Positions 27,277-35,747 of a DNA stretch of 64,000 nt are shown here, one piece after another. A program made the position numbers and the translations under genes. The stretch is from contig NZ_CP095413.1 of NCBI RefSeq assembly GCF_023016285.1, positions 1,860,001-1,924,000 of the forward strand, in the 5' to 3' direction. Source of the DNA: Muricauda sp. SCSIO 64092. Its GTDB lineage: Bacteria > Bacteroidota > Bacteroidia > Flavobacteriales > Flavobacteriaceae. The stretch's first letter is position 1, and every line of letters begins with the position of its first letter. Below the pieces are notes generated by a model. The model had not been told where the DNA came from and made no database searches. It saw only the letters and a list, made by a program, of their open reading frames with translations.

Positions 27277-27936
27277 TCAAGCTTTCAAAATAATTAGGTC
27301 AAAATACATTAGCCTTGTTTTGAGACTTTCAACAACTATTTGTCTCATTTTAAACCTTCGCCTGCACCAATTGTAAAAACGTTGCTTTTTGCTAAGCTTT
27401 ATTTTTATTCCACTGTATTTTTTTTCGTCAGTTTCGTTATCAAATAGGAATTCAAAACCATTTCGCTTGTAATATGCAATGGGCTTATCTTCATTATAAG
27501 CGTCTACTACTATATACCGACATCCTGTTTTATTAGCTGGGTCTATAAACCAATATTTTATAAAATCCATTAATTCGTCACCATAATGATTTCCTGCAAA
27601 TTCTTTAGCCACTCCAAGCCTTCCTATCAGCGCACTTGGATAACTGCCCATTTGTTTAGGATAGGGTATCTTTCTGTTAAGTTTATTTCTCTTTTTATTA
27701 GGGATGAACTTTGTCCTGATGCTATCATTTGAAACCGTAAAAGCACAAACCACTTTTTTAGGGTCTTTATCCAATGTAAAACAATAAGTTTTGCCTAAAA
27801 GTTGATAAGCGTAGTCGTCACAATCATTTTTGAAGAAATCATCTAAGTCAGGATGACCACAAACAAAAGGTTCGCAATCTCCCAGTTTTTCATGATTGTA
27901 TTCTTTAAAAGTACAGTTATCCGTTAAAAAACCCAA
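27277..27936 (-). CDS. GNAT acetyltransferase, probable toxin of a type II toxin-antitoxin pair
   Basis: 219 residues. CGHPDLDDFF near the N-terminus, the acetyl-CoA-binding IGRLGVAKEFAGNHYG (104-119) and AYYKRNGF with the likely catalytic tyrosine (154-161) are as in TacT-like GNAT toxins. Those toxins acetylate the amino group of aminoacyl-tRNA and stop translation. A 51-residue basic protein is encoded 9 bp upstream on the same strand, where the antitoxin is normally placed. The C-terminus has an extra basic tail of about 40 residues (RRRFKMRQIVVESLKT) not needed for the fold. The toxin role is inferred, and a housekeeping acetyltransferase is the alternative. Confidence 0.82.
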   Translation of the reverse strand: MGFLTDNCTFKEYNHEKLGDCEPFVCGHPDLDDFFKNDCDDYAYQLLGKTYCFTLDKDPKKVVCAFTVSNDSIRTKFIPNKKRNKLNRKIPYPKQMGSYPSALIGRLGVAKEFAGNHYGDELMDFIKYWFIDPANKTGCRYIVVDAYNEDKPIAYYKRNGFEFLFDNETDEKKYSGIKIKLSKKQRFYNWCRRRFKMRQIVVESLKTRLMYFDLIILKA

Positions 27937-27945
27937 TTGTAAGTA

Positions 27946-28101
27946 TTATAGCTGGGCTTTCTTTAGAATTTTTTTGGCATTAGCGGCCTGTTTGGAGAAG
28001 TCTACAGTTTCTTTTTTCTCCAAATTACTAGTCGCTTTTTTTGCAAAACCTTTAGCAACTTTTCCTTTTAAAACAGGTATTTGTTTTATTGCGATTGCCA
28101 T
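27946..28101 (-). CDS. Small antitoxin-like protein (51 residues) paired with the GNAT gene
   Basis: An ATG at 28101-28099 opens a 51-residue basic frame: MAIAIKQIPVLKGKVAKGFA, then KKATSNLEKKETVDFSKQAA, then NAKKILKKAQL, TAA at 27946-27948. Nine bases separate it from the toxin start, so the two are co-transcribed. The 'IKQIPVLKGKVA' opening followed by a helix with 'VDFSKQ' resembles the short proteins found directly upstream of Bacteroidota GNAT toxins. Being small and basic with a helical end that could wrap the toxin, it fits an antitoxin. No DNA-binding domain is obvious. Confidence 0.7.
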   Translation of the reverse strand: MAIAIKQIPVLKGKVAKGFAKKATSNLEKKETVDFSKQAANAKKILKKAQL

Positions 28102-28301
28102 ATTGCGATGTTTCCCAGTTGATTAGTTTAATATTCTCAAAAAATATTACGTAAATACCAATAAACTCATCAACTTTAACTTTTTTTTAACGAAATTTTG
28201 CTTACGCGTACAAATATAGTACAATGTACATGCCAAAAACAACAGGTTTACAATATTTTTAGTATGTAAGAACTGTTAAATTCGATGTTTTACAAATAAC
28301 T

Positions 28302-28545
28302 CTAGCTGTTGCTAGTCAAATAGTTATAGCTTAAAACACGCTCTATATCCTCCAAAAACCCATTGAACCTTCCCTGGGGACTTAACGTTTTGGTATTAAT
28401 CCTAGCATCGAAGTCGTCCAGATAACTACTTAGGTGTTTATCCCTCACTGATAGTAGATTCACTAAATACCTCGTTTTAGGATACTCCAGAAGTTCTCAA
28501 TGGTATTAGTTTGTACATCGCCATCCACATATATGCTCAAAGCAC
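28302..28545 (-). pseudogene. IS1595/ISXO2-type transposase fragment, frameshifted
   Basis: Minus-strand frames read VDGDVQTNTIENFWSILKRG and, after a shift of one base near 28468, VRDKHLSSYLDDFDARINTK and on to YNYLTSNS with a stop at 28302. NTIENFW...LKRG and KHL..YLDDF are signatures of the C-terminal half of the ISXO2-like (IS1595 family) DDE transposase. The N-terminal half is missing, and a frameshift breaks the rest, so the element is dead. The interval 28102-28753 contains nothing else I can identify. Confidence 0.75.
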
Positions 28546-28753
28546 TACAAAAGACGAGAAAATCAAAGTGGTGTGCCGTCTCTCATTAGGATAGGGCTTT
28601 GAAAAATTACCGTCGGAAAAGGGAGAAAGGTTCACTGCCACTCCCTTTTCCATCGTCCAAATCTAGGAAATATACCAATCGGATCCGAGATATTTACGAT
28701 TTATTTAGTGGTACTTGAGGTTTGGACAATAGTATAATAATGGATGGCTTCCC

Positions 28754-29227
28754 TTAAGGGACTCTTTTCATGTGTAAGAACCTGATCCCGTTCTCGCACA
28801 CTTCATCATCCTCTTCCCCTATCCGCAATATCGCCTCCGTTATATCCAATACGATAACATCGAAACTGGACATTATGTGCTCTCCACTGAACCTGCTTAT
28901 ATAGTCGTATTGGATGTGCAGGTTATTGGAGGTAAATTTGTAGTCCCCAAGCTCTATGTCCTCAATCTCGCAATCCGCCACATTTTCCCCAAAGTACCTT
29001 GTTATCTCAAATGTATTGTCCACAAAGAAGGTCCAGGTCGTCAGTTTATGGCATCCCGTCACCTCCGTTTCGTCGATCATGTCCTCCCCGTTGCACCTAT
29101 CGGCGATATACTCCTGTCTCCATGACCCTACCAGTAATGTTGAGTCAGTTTCTTCTTGTACGTTCCCATTGTCCCTGTTGCACGATAGCGCAAATAGGAC
29201 TGTCATAGTGTAAATGATTCTTTTCAT
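28754..29227 (-). CDS. Lipoprotein, lipocalin-like hypothetical
   Basis: 157 residues. The leader MKRIIYTMTVLFALSC ends in a lipobox (L-S-C), so the mature protein is lipid-anchored with Cys16 at its N-terminus. The body (LVGSWRQEYIADRC, then TWTFFVDNTFEITRYFG) has the W-x-F / G-x-W pattern of lipocalin-like small beta-barrels common in flavobacteria. Four more cysteines may form disulfides. Role unknown. Part of the accessory island, and its base composition matches the neighbours. Confidence 0.7.
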   Translation of the reverse strand: MKRIIYTMTVLFALSCNRDNGNVQEETDSTLLVGSWRQEYIADRCNGEDMIDETEVTGCHKLTTWTFFVDNTFEITRYFGENVADCEIEDIELGDYKFTSNNLHIQYDYISRFSGEHIMSSFDVIVLDITEAILRIGEEDDEVCENGIRFLHMKRVP

Positions 29228-29267
29228 CTATTGGTTTTTGTTCCCTCACGGCCCCGATAAGAGAAGG

Positions 29268-29405
29268 TTTGAAAAAAAGAAGCGTGGGACTGAACCGCAC
29301 GCTTTAAAGGTATCGCCAGACACCCGAACACAATACGGACAGCCCACGCCCATACGGGCGCAGCGTTCTATCCATATCCTCCGTGTTCCTTTAAAACTGG
29401 CGATT
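29268..29405 (-). ncRNA. Probable structured non-coding RNA with its own terminator (6S-Flavo-like candidate)
   Basis: On the minus strand a rod-shaped fold is visible: TCGCCAG (29403-29397) pairs with CTGGCGA (29319-29313), GAACAC (29388-29383) pairs with GTGTTC (29331-29326), and an apical hairpin CGCCC-GTAT-GGGCG (29360-29347) closes it. An intrinsic terminator follows at once: AAGCGTG/CACGCTT (29304-29280) and a run of seven U's (29278-29272). A TATTCTTG (close to TAnnTTTG) lies just upstream. The layout, a long interrupted hairpin then terminator, resembles 6S RNA and the Rfam 6S-Flavo family. The family assignment is a guess. Confidence 0.5.
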
Positions 29406-29506
29406 TCTTAAAACAAGAATACGATTACGCTACTATGCCTTGATATTTTGGGCAATTTATCTCATCGATTCAAGCAAACAAAATATTTTGTTCTATTTTG
29501 GTGGGC

Positions 29507-30064
29507 ATGGCATCAAATACCAATAACGACAAGATTATAAAAAAGATAATCCGCCTGACAAGAAAAAAGGCCCCAGACCATACCAACTTTTCTATTTACG
29601 AACTGTTTGAGGAAATAAAGCTTAAAAACAACGAGCGGGAATACTTCAAGAACAACTATATGGATATTAGGGCTATGATGGTGAATAGTGATAAACTTGA
29701 GATGAAAACTCACAGGATGAGCCGTTTGACACCTGCGGAAATCGAAAAAAGGAATCACAAAAAACTACGGAACATCATCCTGCGAAATGCTACGTGGCAA
29801 AACTTAATTGCCTTTATCGGTGTTTTAGCTACCGTTATTTTTGGGACCTTGAATCATCTGGCGAACAACCGTATCGGTAGCTTAGAATCCGTAAACGCTG
29901 ATTTGAAATCTGAAGTTGTTCTTTTGAAGTCCGCAAATGCTAGTTTAGTTGAAGATAACAATCGTTTAGTTCTTCAGGTTGGGCGTTGTATCGATTCAAT
30001 AGTTGAATGTGAAAGAACGCTGTCACAACAAGTGCCGCGAACAAAATCCAAAAGGACCGATTAG
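29507..30064 (+). CDS. Hypothetical membrane-anchored coiled-coil protein
   Basis: 185 residues from the ATG at 29507. The N-terminal half is charged (KIIKKIIRLTRKKAPDHTNF) and looks like a small globular or DNA-binding-like domain. One membrane span follows at about 110-130 (LIAFIGVLATVIFGTL), then a coiled-coil (residues about 135-175, SLESVNADLKSEVVLLKSAN). No known family. It is the only plus-strand gene between ssb and the lipocalin-like gene at 30806, and the repeat motif at 30119 follows its stop by about 55 bp. Confidence 0.6.
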   Translation: MASNTNNDKIIKKIIRLTRKKAPDHTNFSIYELFEEIKLKNNEREYFKNNYMDIRAMMVNSDKLEMKTHRMSRLTPAEIEKRNHKKLRNIILRNATWQNLIAFIGVLATVIFGTLNHLANNRIGSLESVNADLKSEVVLLKSANASLVEDNNRLVLQVGRCIDSIVECERTLSQQVPRTKSKRTD

Positions 30065-30118
30065 ACCTATCCCTTTTTTCTAAGAATCCCATCTAGTCAA
30101 GTTTTTTTGAAGACGCCC

Positions 30119-30142
30119 GTCCCATTTTGTATATAGTTGCCC
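30119..30142 (+). repeat. Cassette-boundary motif, copy B
   Basis: The sequence GTCCCATTTTGTATATAGTT and four more bases (GCCC) is repeated at 30449-30472 with one mismatch. Copies B and C are direct repeats 330 bp apart and bracket a single small gene. The inner 15 bases match copy A at 27055-27071. Confidence 0.6.
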
Positions 30143-30165
30143 AATCATGAGATTCCTTTTCAGGT

Positions 30166-30414
30166 TCACCAGGGTTTCTTGCTGTCTCTTAGAAATGCCC
30201 TTCCGCTACCAAATACAAAAACAGCAATACTCCAACCAACGATTTGCATAAACCAATCGCGTCCTAGCTGATGTCTGACAAGGGCATCTGGTTCGAGCAA
30301 TAAATACGGAGTCCTTTTTATCAGGGGTAAAAGACTTGGAATGAGAAAAACGGCTATTGCAATACTTATCAGAATAAGCAATACCCCAAATATCTTTTCC
30401 AGTAATGAAAGCAT
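30166..30414 (-). CDS. Small membrane protein, hypothetical
   Basis: 82 residues, two predicted membrane spans: about 5-33 (FGVLLILISIAIAVFLIPSL) and about 55-72 (FMQIVGWSIAVFVFG), joined by a loop with charged residues. No family recognised. It is the sole gene between two direct copies of the boundary motif, so it looks like a one-gene cassette. Confidence 0.55.
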   Translation of the reverse strand: MLSLLEKIFGVLLILISIAIAVFLIPSLLPLIKRTPYLLLEPDALVRHQLGRDWFMQIVGWSIAVFVFGSGRAFLRDSKKPW

Positions 30415-30448
30415 ACAATTACGTAAGTTAGGGAAATTCCAAATTTCT

Positions 30449-30472
30449 GTCCCATTTAGTATATAGTTGCCC
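30449..30472 (+). repeat. Cassette-boundary motif, copy C
   Basis: GTCCCATTTAGTATATAGTT and four more bases (GCCC); it differs from copy B at one position. The stretch 30415-30805 has no gene: besides this motif it contains an 8-bp inverted repeat AATGCCCA/TGGGCATT (30563-30570 and 30621-30628) of unknown role. Confidence 0.6.
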
Positions 30473-30805
30473 TTTACTGCGCTAAAAACCCATTTTTGGT
30501 TAAAAAGGCATCTCGTATCCTTTGCCGTAACGCCCTGTCCCCTGCTGCGCCTCCATTAAAAAAATGCCCAACTCCTTTATCGAATCCTCCCAAGGGACGC
30601 AATCCCCTTTAATTTAGAGATGGGCATTGCTTTTATGGTCACCATCACGGTAGTTGGGCAATTCCGGTCGGAATGGGCCAGTTCTGCTTTCTTTTGAGGT
30701 CCTTTTATCCGAATATTCCCATTATCCCTCATTTATGCATTTGTCTTATGCGCATAACATACTTTGTCCTACCATTGCTTATTGCTATCGTAGCGAACCT
30801 TAAAA

Positions 30806-31210
30806 ATGAGAACATTCCTATTGCTATCCGTAGTATTTGGTTTCTGTGGGCATGCACAAGAGGATCCTTTGGTGGGCCAATGGCAACGTGTGGGGTACTA
30901 TGTCCATGAATGCACTACCGACAAGCTCATCCGCACAGAAACGAAACAGATAGCCTTGGAGGAAGAATTCAGGCCGGATGGTACATGGGAGGTTATTGGA
31001 TCGCCATGGAAGGGAACTTGGTCCCGTTTGAACAACAATGCATATCGGTTTGTCTATGCCCCCCATTCACGGGTGGACCGATGTCGGGTGGAGTTTCAGG
31101 GAGACGAGCTTCGATTGTACGCCAGGACCTGTGACAGCCTCCAGGCCAACGATAAAAAGCTTTATGGATACCTCCTGCTTAGAAAAATGAATAAAACACA
31201 CTATCAATAA
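30806..31210 (+). CDS. Secreted lipocalin-like hypothetical protein
   Basis: 134 residues with a signal peptide (MRTFLLLSVVFGFCGHAQ). Residues 19-130 look like a small beta-barrel (LVGQWQRVGYYVHECTT, then GTWEVIGSPWKGTW, then YGYLLLRKM), the lipocalin-like pattern of the island lipoprotein at 28754-29227. It has two or three cysteines that may pair. Role unknown. It closes the island on the right and is convergent with the GDPD gene. Confidence 0.7.
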   Translation: MRTFLLLSVVFGFCGHAQEDPLVGQWQRVGYYVHECTTDKLIRTETKQIALEEEFRPDGTWEVIGSPWKGTWSRLNNNAYRFVYAPHSRVDRCRVEFQGDELRLYARTCDSLQANDKKLYGYLLLRKMNKTHYQ

Positions 31211-31257
31211 CAGTGCGGTATTCGCTTTGAAGCGTTAATTGGCCGTAAAAACCTTGC

Positions 31258-32196
31258 CTACTTCTTAAAACGCAAAGCCAGGTTGGGGTAATCGGTAATA
31301 AGGCCATCGACCCCCATCAAAAGCAAATCCTTCATCGCTAAGGTGTCATTCACCGTCCAAGGGATCACTGCAATATTTTTCTCGTGTAAGCTTTTGAGCA
31401 TCTCCTCCGAAACCAGTTTGTAATATGGACTATATATCGCCGGCGAAAAGCCAAGTTTTTCCAGATTTGTAGTGGCATCATTTTCATACACCAAAGCTAC
31501 CAATCGTTGATCGGGATAGTTTTGATGGAGGTAGTGGAGTACCCGAAAGTCAAAACTCTGTACCACCACTCGTTCTTGGGGCAGCTTTTCTTGAAGGAGC
31601 TTCATCAACAATGCTGAAAACTCCGCCGGTTCCGGATGGTAAATGCCATCCCCCCTGGGCAAGCTCTTAATTTCGATATTGTAGTTGACCTGCTGCTGGT
31701 TTTGCACACCATAGTCCTCTGCATAATCAATGACCTCCTTTAGCAAAGGTTTGGTGACCTTGTATTTTTCCTGTTCCAAAAAATTGGGATTGCCCATACT
31801 ACCACAGTCGAACTGTTGGGTTTCCCCATAGTCCATTTGGTAAATGTTGAGCTGCCTTGCTTTTGTTTTTGGGATACTATCCCCCTTGGCGTCCAAACAA
31901 ATCTCAGGATTCATCCATGGCTCATGGGAAACCAACAGTTGTTTGTCCTTAGTGACCACAACATCCAATTCCAGGGTATTTACCCCCAATTCAAGTGCCT
32001 TTTTAAATGCCGGCAGACTGTTCTCGGGGGCAAGGCCCCTGGCCCCTCTATGGCCCTGTAGGTCAAATTCAAATACTAGCTCCTCCTTTGCCGTATCGGT
32101 CGGCAACCCTGTTTGGGAAGTACTTCGGTCCTTTGGTCTGCAAGCGGAAATCAGGAGGATTCCCATAAAACAGACAAGCCATCTTTTTCTTTTCAT
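31258..32196 (-). CDS. Glycerophosphodiester phosphodiesterase family lipoprotein
   Basis: 312 residues from the ATG at 32196, one base after the upstream stop; the longer in-frame start at 32217 would overlap that gene. The leader MKRKRWLVCFMGILLISAC ends in a lipobox cysteine. GDPD catalytic motifs follow: HRGARGLAPENSL (catalytic His and acid Glu/Arg), LELDVVVTKD and VSHEPW, later EIKS (metal and acid). It hydrolyses glycerophosphodiesters to glycerol-3-phosphate and an alcohol. It is the last gene of the TonB receptor/hydrolase/GDPD operon. Confidence 0.92.
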   Translation of the reverse strand: MKRKRWLVCFMGILLISACRPKDRSTSQTGLPTDTAKEELVFEFDLQGHRGARGLAPENSLPAFKKALELGVNTLELDVVVTKDKQLLVSHEPWMNPEICLDAKGDSIPKTKARQLNIYQMDYGETQQFDCGSMGNPNFLEQEKYKVTKPLLKEVIDYAEDYGVQNQQQVNYNIEIKSLPRGDGIYHPEPAEFSALLMKLLQEKLPQERVVVQSFDFRVLHYLHQNYPDQRLVALVYENDATTNLEKLGFSPAIYSPYYKLVSEEMLKSLHEKNIAVIPWTVNDTLAMKDLLLMGVDGLITDYPNLALRFKK

Positions 32197-32197
32197 C

Positions 32198-33160
32198 TTA
32201 TCTCTGGATAACATCATTGATGAAAGTCACCGTTTCTTCATATACGCTCGACCAATCTTTTGACCGTAGATCACAGCCTATCACGTGGTTCCCTGTATTT
32301 GGAAATGCCTTACTTAGCTTGTCGGAAGCTGGTGTTCCCAACTGTTCAAACATTTCCAGCATGGCGGCCACGGAGACCACCTTATCCTGTTCTTCCTCAT
32401 TTTTATAGTAATAGCCCATAAATACGGGGCACTTCACATTTTTAAAGGTCTCACTGACCATGGTCTGTTTTAGCATACTGATAAGGGATACATAGCCATT
32501 GACATGATAGTTGGTGGACCAATATTTGGCCACTTCAGGTTCCCGGACCTGCTTTTGGATTTCACCCCCGGCCTGGGCCACAAAAAATTCCTTCCCTCCC
32601 GGTTCAATGATCTTTTCCATGATTGGATTGAACAGGCCTATAAACGGGGAATACATGATCAGTCCAGCAATATCCGTATCCTTTGCCGCTAAATGGAGGG
32701 ATAGGGTACCTCCTGTGGAGGTGCTTACCAAAACCACCTTTTCCCCAAGGAGCTTGCCCATGGCCAGGGCATTCTCAGCGGAGGCCAAATGGCTTTCCGG
32801 GGTCAAATATTCATATCCGTTCTCCCGGTCCAAACCGTGCTCTTCCAAACGCGACATATATACATGTGCCCCAAAGGTTCCGGACAGTTTGGACATAATG
32901 GGCTCCCCTTCCCTATGGCTGGCCCCAAATCCGTGAAGGTATACAAACGCGTAGGGCGTTTTTTGGTACTTGTGGTCGGATACCCATAGCACCTTAGCCG
33001 CATTTCCCGGTTTTACATTCCCTACTTTTTGTTCTTTGGTGGCGAGGTACCCCTCCAATTCATGTAAGGGGATGTCCTGGGTAACACTTTGGCCGTGCAC
33101 CAAACCAACCAACAAAAAAGTCAGTAGTGTTACTCGAATACGATGTAATTGGATTTCCAT
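32198..33160 (-). CDS. Secreted alpha/beta hydrolase
   Basis: 320 residues with a signal peptide (VTLLTFLLVGLVHGQ). The hydrolase core shows the oxyanion segment FVYLHGFGASHREG, the nucleophile elbow VLVSTSTGGTLSL (an atypical S-x-S-x-G in place of G-x-S-x-G) and the late acid/His region GNHVIGCDLRS. The family includes esterases and lipases. It lies between the TonB receptor and the GDPD. The start (33160) is 12 bp from the TonB stop, so the three genes are one operon and may handle imported or surface lipids. Confidence 0.82.
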   Translation of the reverse strand: MEIQLHRIRVTLLTFLLVGLVHGQSVTQDIPLHELEGYLATKEQKVGNVKPGNAAKVLWVSDHKYQKTPYAFVYLHGFGASHREGEPIMSKLSGTFGAHVYMSRLEEHGLDRENGYEYLTPESHLASAENALAMGKLLGEKVVLVSTSTGGTLSLHLAAKDTDIAGLIMYSPFIGLFNPIMEKIIEPGGKEFFVAQAGGEIQKQVREPEVAKYWSTNYHVNGYVSLISMLKQTMVSETFKNVKCPVFMGYYYKNEEEQDKVVSVAAMLEMFEQLGTPASDKLSKAFPNTGNHVIGCDLRSKDWSSVYEETVTFINDVIQR

Positions 33161-33171
33161 AGTTGCTTGTT

Positions 33172-35679
33172 TTAAAATCTAACGGCCACTTGTCCGCCAA
33201 AAAAACGGGGAGGACCGGCAATAAAGGTAGGAATACCAAAGGCCCCTCCCGTATTTCCTGCATCGATGATAAAGGATTCATCCAATAAATTGGTCACATA
33301 AACATTGAATTCGTATTTCTTATTGAAGATCAATCCGGCCCGAACGTTCAAGAGACCGTAACCTTCCTGTGAAATTCCCGGCAAATTGGTTTCCTCAAAA
33401 AACACTTCCGATTTGTAGGTATAGGTAGGCCTAAAAAACAGATCGGTGGTTGAATTGAGTTGTGGGTTCAGGTTCAATCCCAGGGAAAACGAGTGCTCCG
33501 GAGTCAATCGAAACCGGTTTCCCGCCAATTCCTGTGGATTTCCATTTTCATCGGTATCATCAAAAGTCGCATCGATATACGCATAATTCGCAAATACCGT
33601 ACTTTTCTTACCAAAGGCATATTGAAAGGCAAACTCCGCACCAAAGGCCGAAGCACTACCGCTATCATCCGGGTTAAAATCCACCCCACCTTCCGCATCC
33701 ACGGTAGCGATATTGGTCTGGAAATTGTTGTAATCGTAAAAGAAGGCATTGAGGTCCAATTGCAATCGATTGTTCATAAACAGGGATTTCCCCCCTATTT
33801 CATAGGACCATACGGTTTCGGCGGACAGAACATCCACTTCAGTTGCGGTTACGTTGATGACGTTGGGCCGCCTTCCCCTGGAAACACTGCCAAACAAGGT
33901 CACTTCATCATTGACATCAAAATCCGCGGCCAATCGTCCTACAATGGAAGTAAAGTTGTCACTGGCATTGATTCGTTCCCCATTGGTTGAGGCGAACAAG
34001 TTGTTGGGAAATACCCCCAGAAAATTACCGAGCACTCCGGGTTGTTCGGCATCTTCCGCCTCAAATCCGGCATTGATGTTCTCCAAGGTCCCCCGAAGTC
34101 CCAAAGTAACCGTTAATTGGTTGGTGACGTCCACGGAGGCATCCGCAAAGATGTCACCGGTATAGTTTTCACCAAAATTGGTAAACACCTCCCTGTTAAA
34201 GGGCAATAAAGGTGCTCCCGCAAGCGGTCCAAAGGTCTCCGGGTCGTTCGGAATATTGGGCAAAAGGACCGGAACGCCATTGACCACCAAATTTCCGGGG
34301 TCCAAAAGCAGTACCCCCAAACTTTGTTCATTTACTTCAAAGGGTACGGACTGCGAACCATCTTCGTAAAAGAAATTGGCCCCAAAAAACCCACGAAACC
34401 TTCTGTTGTTATCAAAATTGAACCGTACCTCCTGGCTAAATTGTTTTCCCTTGGCAATTTCCCTAAAAAATAGAACGGGAGCCGCGGTTCCATCAGCATC
34501 AAAAGCCTCGTTGGAATCAAATTCACGAAAAGCGGTAATGGACGTGAAATCCCACATCTCATTGATATTGTGTTTTAGGATTCCCGTAATGCCGTATACA
34601 TCCCTATCCAGGCTTAGTTCCTCTCCACGTTCCAGGTCGGCAAAACTGTTGGGGTCAACATCCCCATTGAGCGGGGCAAATGTCCCACTTTTGAAGGAGG
34701 TCCCTGGAGGGGTATCTTTCTGCCAATTCACGATGAGATCAAACAAGGTCTTGTCCGAGAACAAATAGCGCAACGAGCCTCGAAAAGCCAATGTCTCCTT
34801 TCCGTTCAAGTCCCCGCCCGAATTGTTTTCAATAAAACCATCCCTTGCATTGTAGATTCCGGCAACCCTTAAAAACAATTTGTCCTTGACCAGTGGAAGG
34901 TTGTAATGTCCGTTCAATAGGGTTTGGTTGAAATCGCCATAGCCGATTTTCAAACTTCCTGAAGTTTCATTTTTCGCTTTGTTTTGAATGATATGCATAG
35001 CCCCAATTTGGGCACTTCGTCCAAAAAGTGTTCCCTGCGGCCCTTTTAAAACCTCTATGCGTTCCAAATCAAAAAGCTCCACCACCGAGCCCCTGGATTT
35101 ACTGATCGAAACACCATCCTGAAAGACGGAAACCCGTGGTTCCACACGGGAATCCCCATCATCACTGGTAATTCCACGCACCACAATTCCGGGGTTGTTC
35201 ACACTCTGTATTTGCACCTGTAAACCGGGCACATATTCGGAAAAAGCATCGTATTCGAAGGTATTGTTATTATTGATGAATTCACTTCCGTAGGAAGTAA
35301 TGGCTATGGGAACTTCCTTATTTCGCTGCTCTCTTTTTTGCGCTGTGACCACCAGGCCTTCCAACTGCACCGATGATTCCACGAGCACAAAATCCTGTTG
35401 CGTTCCCACACCACCCACGGTTACAGTGACGGTCCGGATTTCAAATCCGATATAGGTCACTTTTATGCTGTAATCCCCATTCGCCAATTCCGAGAATATG
35501 TAGTCCCCGGAATTATCGGTGACCACCCCTAGGGAAAGGCTTTCAATAATGACATTGGCTCCTATGAGCGGTATACCGTTGGCATCCGTTACTTTCCCGC
35601 GTATGGTGCCTGAATCCTGGGGATAACAATTTAAAATTCCTAAAAGGGAAACGATTCCGTAAAGCAAAAGGTTTTTCAT
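33172..35679 (-). CDS. TonB-dependent receptor with CarboxypepD_reg-like N-terminus
   Basis: 835 residues with a signal peptide ending near LNCYPQ. A CarboxypepD_reg-like domain (about 22-110, GTIRGKVTDANGIPLIGANV) is followed by the plug (about 115-235, EVPIAITSYG, then RVSVFQDGVSI, LKGPQGTLFGRSAQIGAM) and a 22-strand barrel. There is no SusD-like partner next to it, so it belongs to the siderophore/vitamin/lipid-type receptors rather than the SusC type. It imports a ligand across the outer membrane at the expense of the TonB energy. Downstream hydrolase and GDPD suggest a phospholipid- or ester-type ligand (inference). Confidence 0.93.
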   Translation of the reverse strand: MKNLLLYGIVSLLGILNCYPQDSGTIRGKVTDANGIPLIGANVIIESLSLGVVTDNSGDYIFSELANGDYSIKVTYIGFEIRTVTVTVGGVGTQQDFVLVESSVQLEGLVVTAQKREQRNKEVPIAITSYGSEFINNNNTFEYDAFSEYVPGLQVQIQSVNNPGIVVRGITSDDGDSRVEPRVSVFQDGVSISKSRGSVVELFDLERIEVLKGPQGTLFGRSAQIGAMHIIQNKAKNETSGSLKIGYGDFNQTLLNGHYNLPLVKDKLFLRVAGIYNARDGFIENNSGGDLNGKETLAFRGSLRYLFSDKTLFDLIVNWQKDTPPGTSFKSGTFAPLNGDVDPNSFADLERGEELSLDRDVYGITGILKHNINEMWDFTSITAFREFDSNEAFDADGTAAPVLFFREIAKGKQFSQEVRFNFDNNRRFRGFFGANFFYEDGSQSVPFEVNEQSLGVLLLDPGNLVVNGVPVLLPNIPNDPETFGPLAGAPLLPFNREVFTNFGENYTGDIFADASVDVTNQLTVTLGLRGTLENINAGFEAEDAEQPGVLGNFLGVFPNNLFASTNGERINASDNFTSIVGRLAADFDVNDEVTLFGSVSRGRRPNVINVTATEVDVLSAETVWSYEIGGKSLFMNNRLQLDLNAFFYDYNNFQTNIATVDAEGGVDFNPDDSGSASAFGAEFAFQYAFGKKSTVFANYAYIDATFDDTDENGNPQELAGNRFRLTPEHSFSLGLNLNPQLNSTTDLFFRPTYTYKSEVFFEETNLPGISQEGYGLLNVRAGLIFNKKYEFNVYVTNLLDESFIIDAGNTGGAFGIPTFIAGPPRFFGGQVAVRF

Positions 35680-35747
35680 GGTCTATAGTTTTGAGACGGG
35701 CAAGGTATTTTACCATTGTTAGGATAACCTCTCCAAGAAATTATGTT

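Noticed and set aside
27896..28126. 76-residue plus-strand frame opposite the antitoxin
   Set aside because: The minus-strand frame has the toxin partner, the right spacing and protein-like composition; the plus frame is its shadow.
28561..28740. Possible coding frame (SDGNFSKPYPNERRHTTL on the minus strand)
   Set aside because: Short, no start codon, no recognised family; may be part of a decayed element but cannot be supported.
27055..30472. Classic integron with attC sites
   Set aside because: No integrase and no imperfect-palindrome attC folding pattern could be shown; only a short shared motif is visible, so it is left as a hypothesis.
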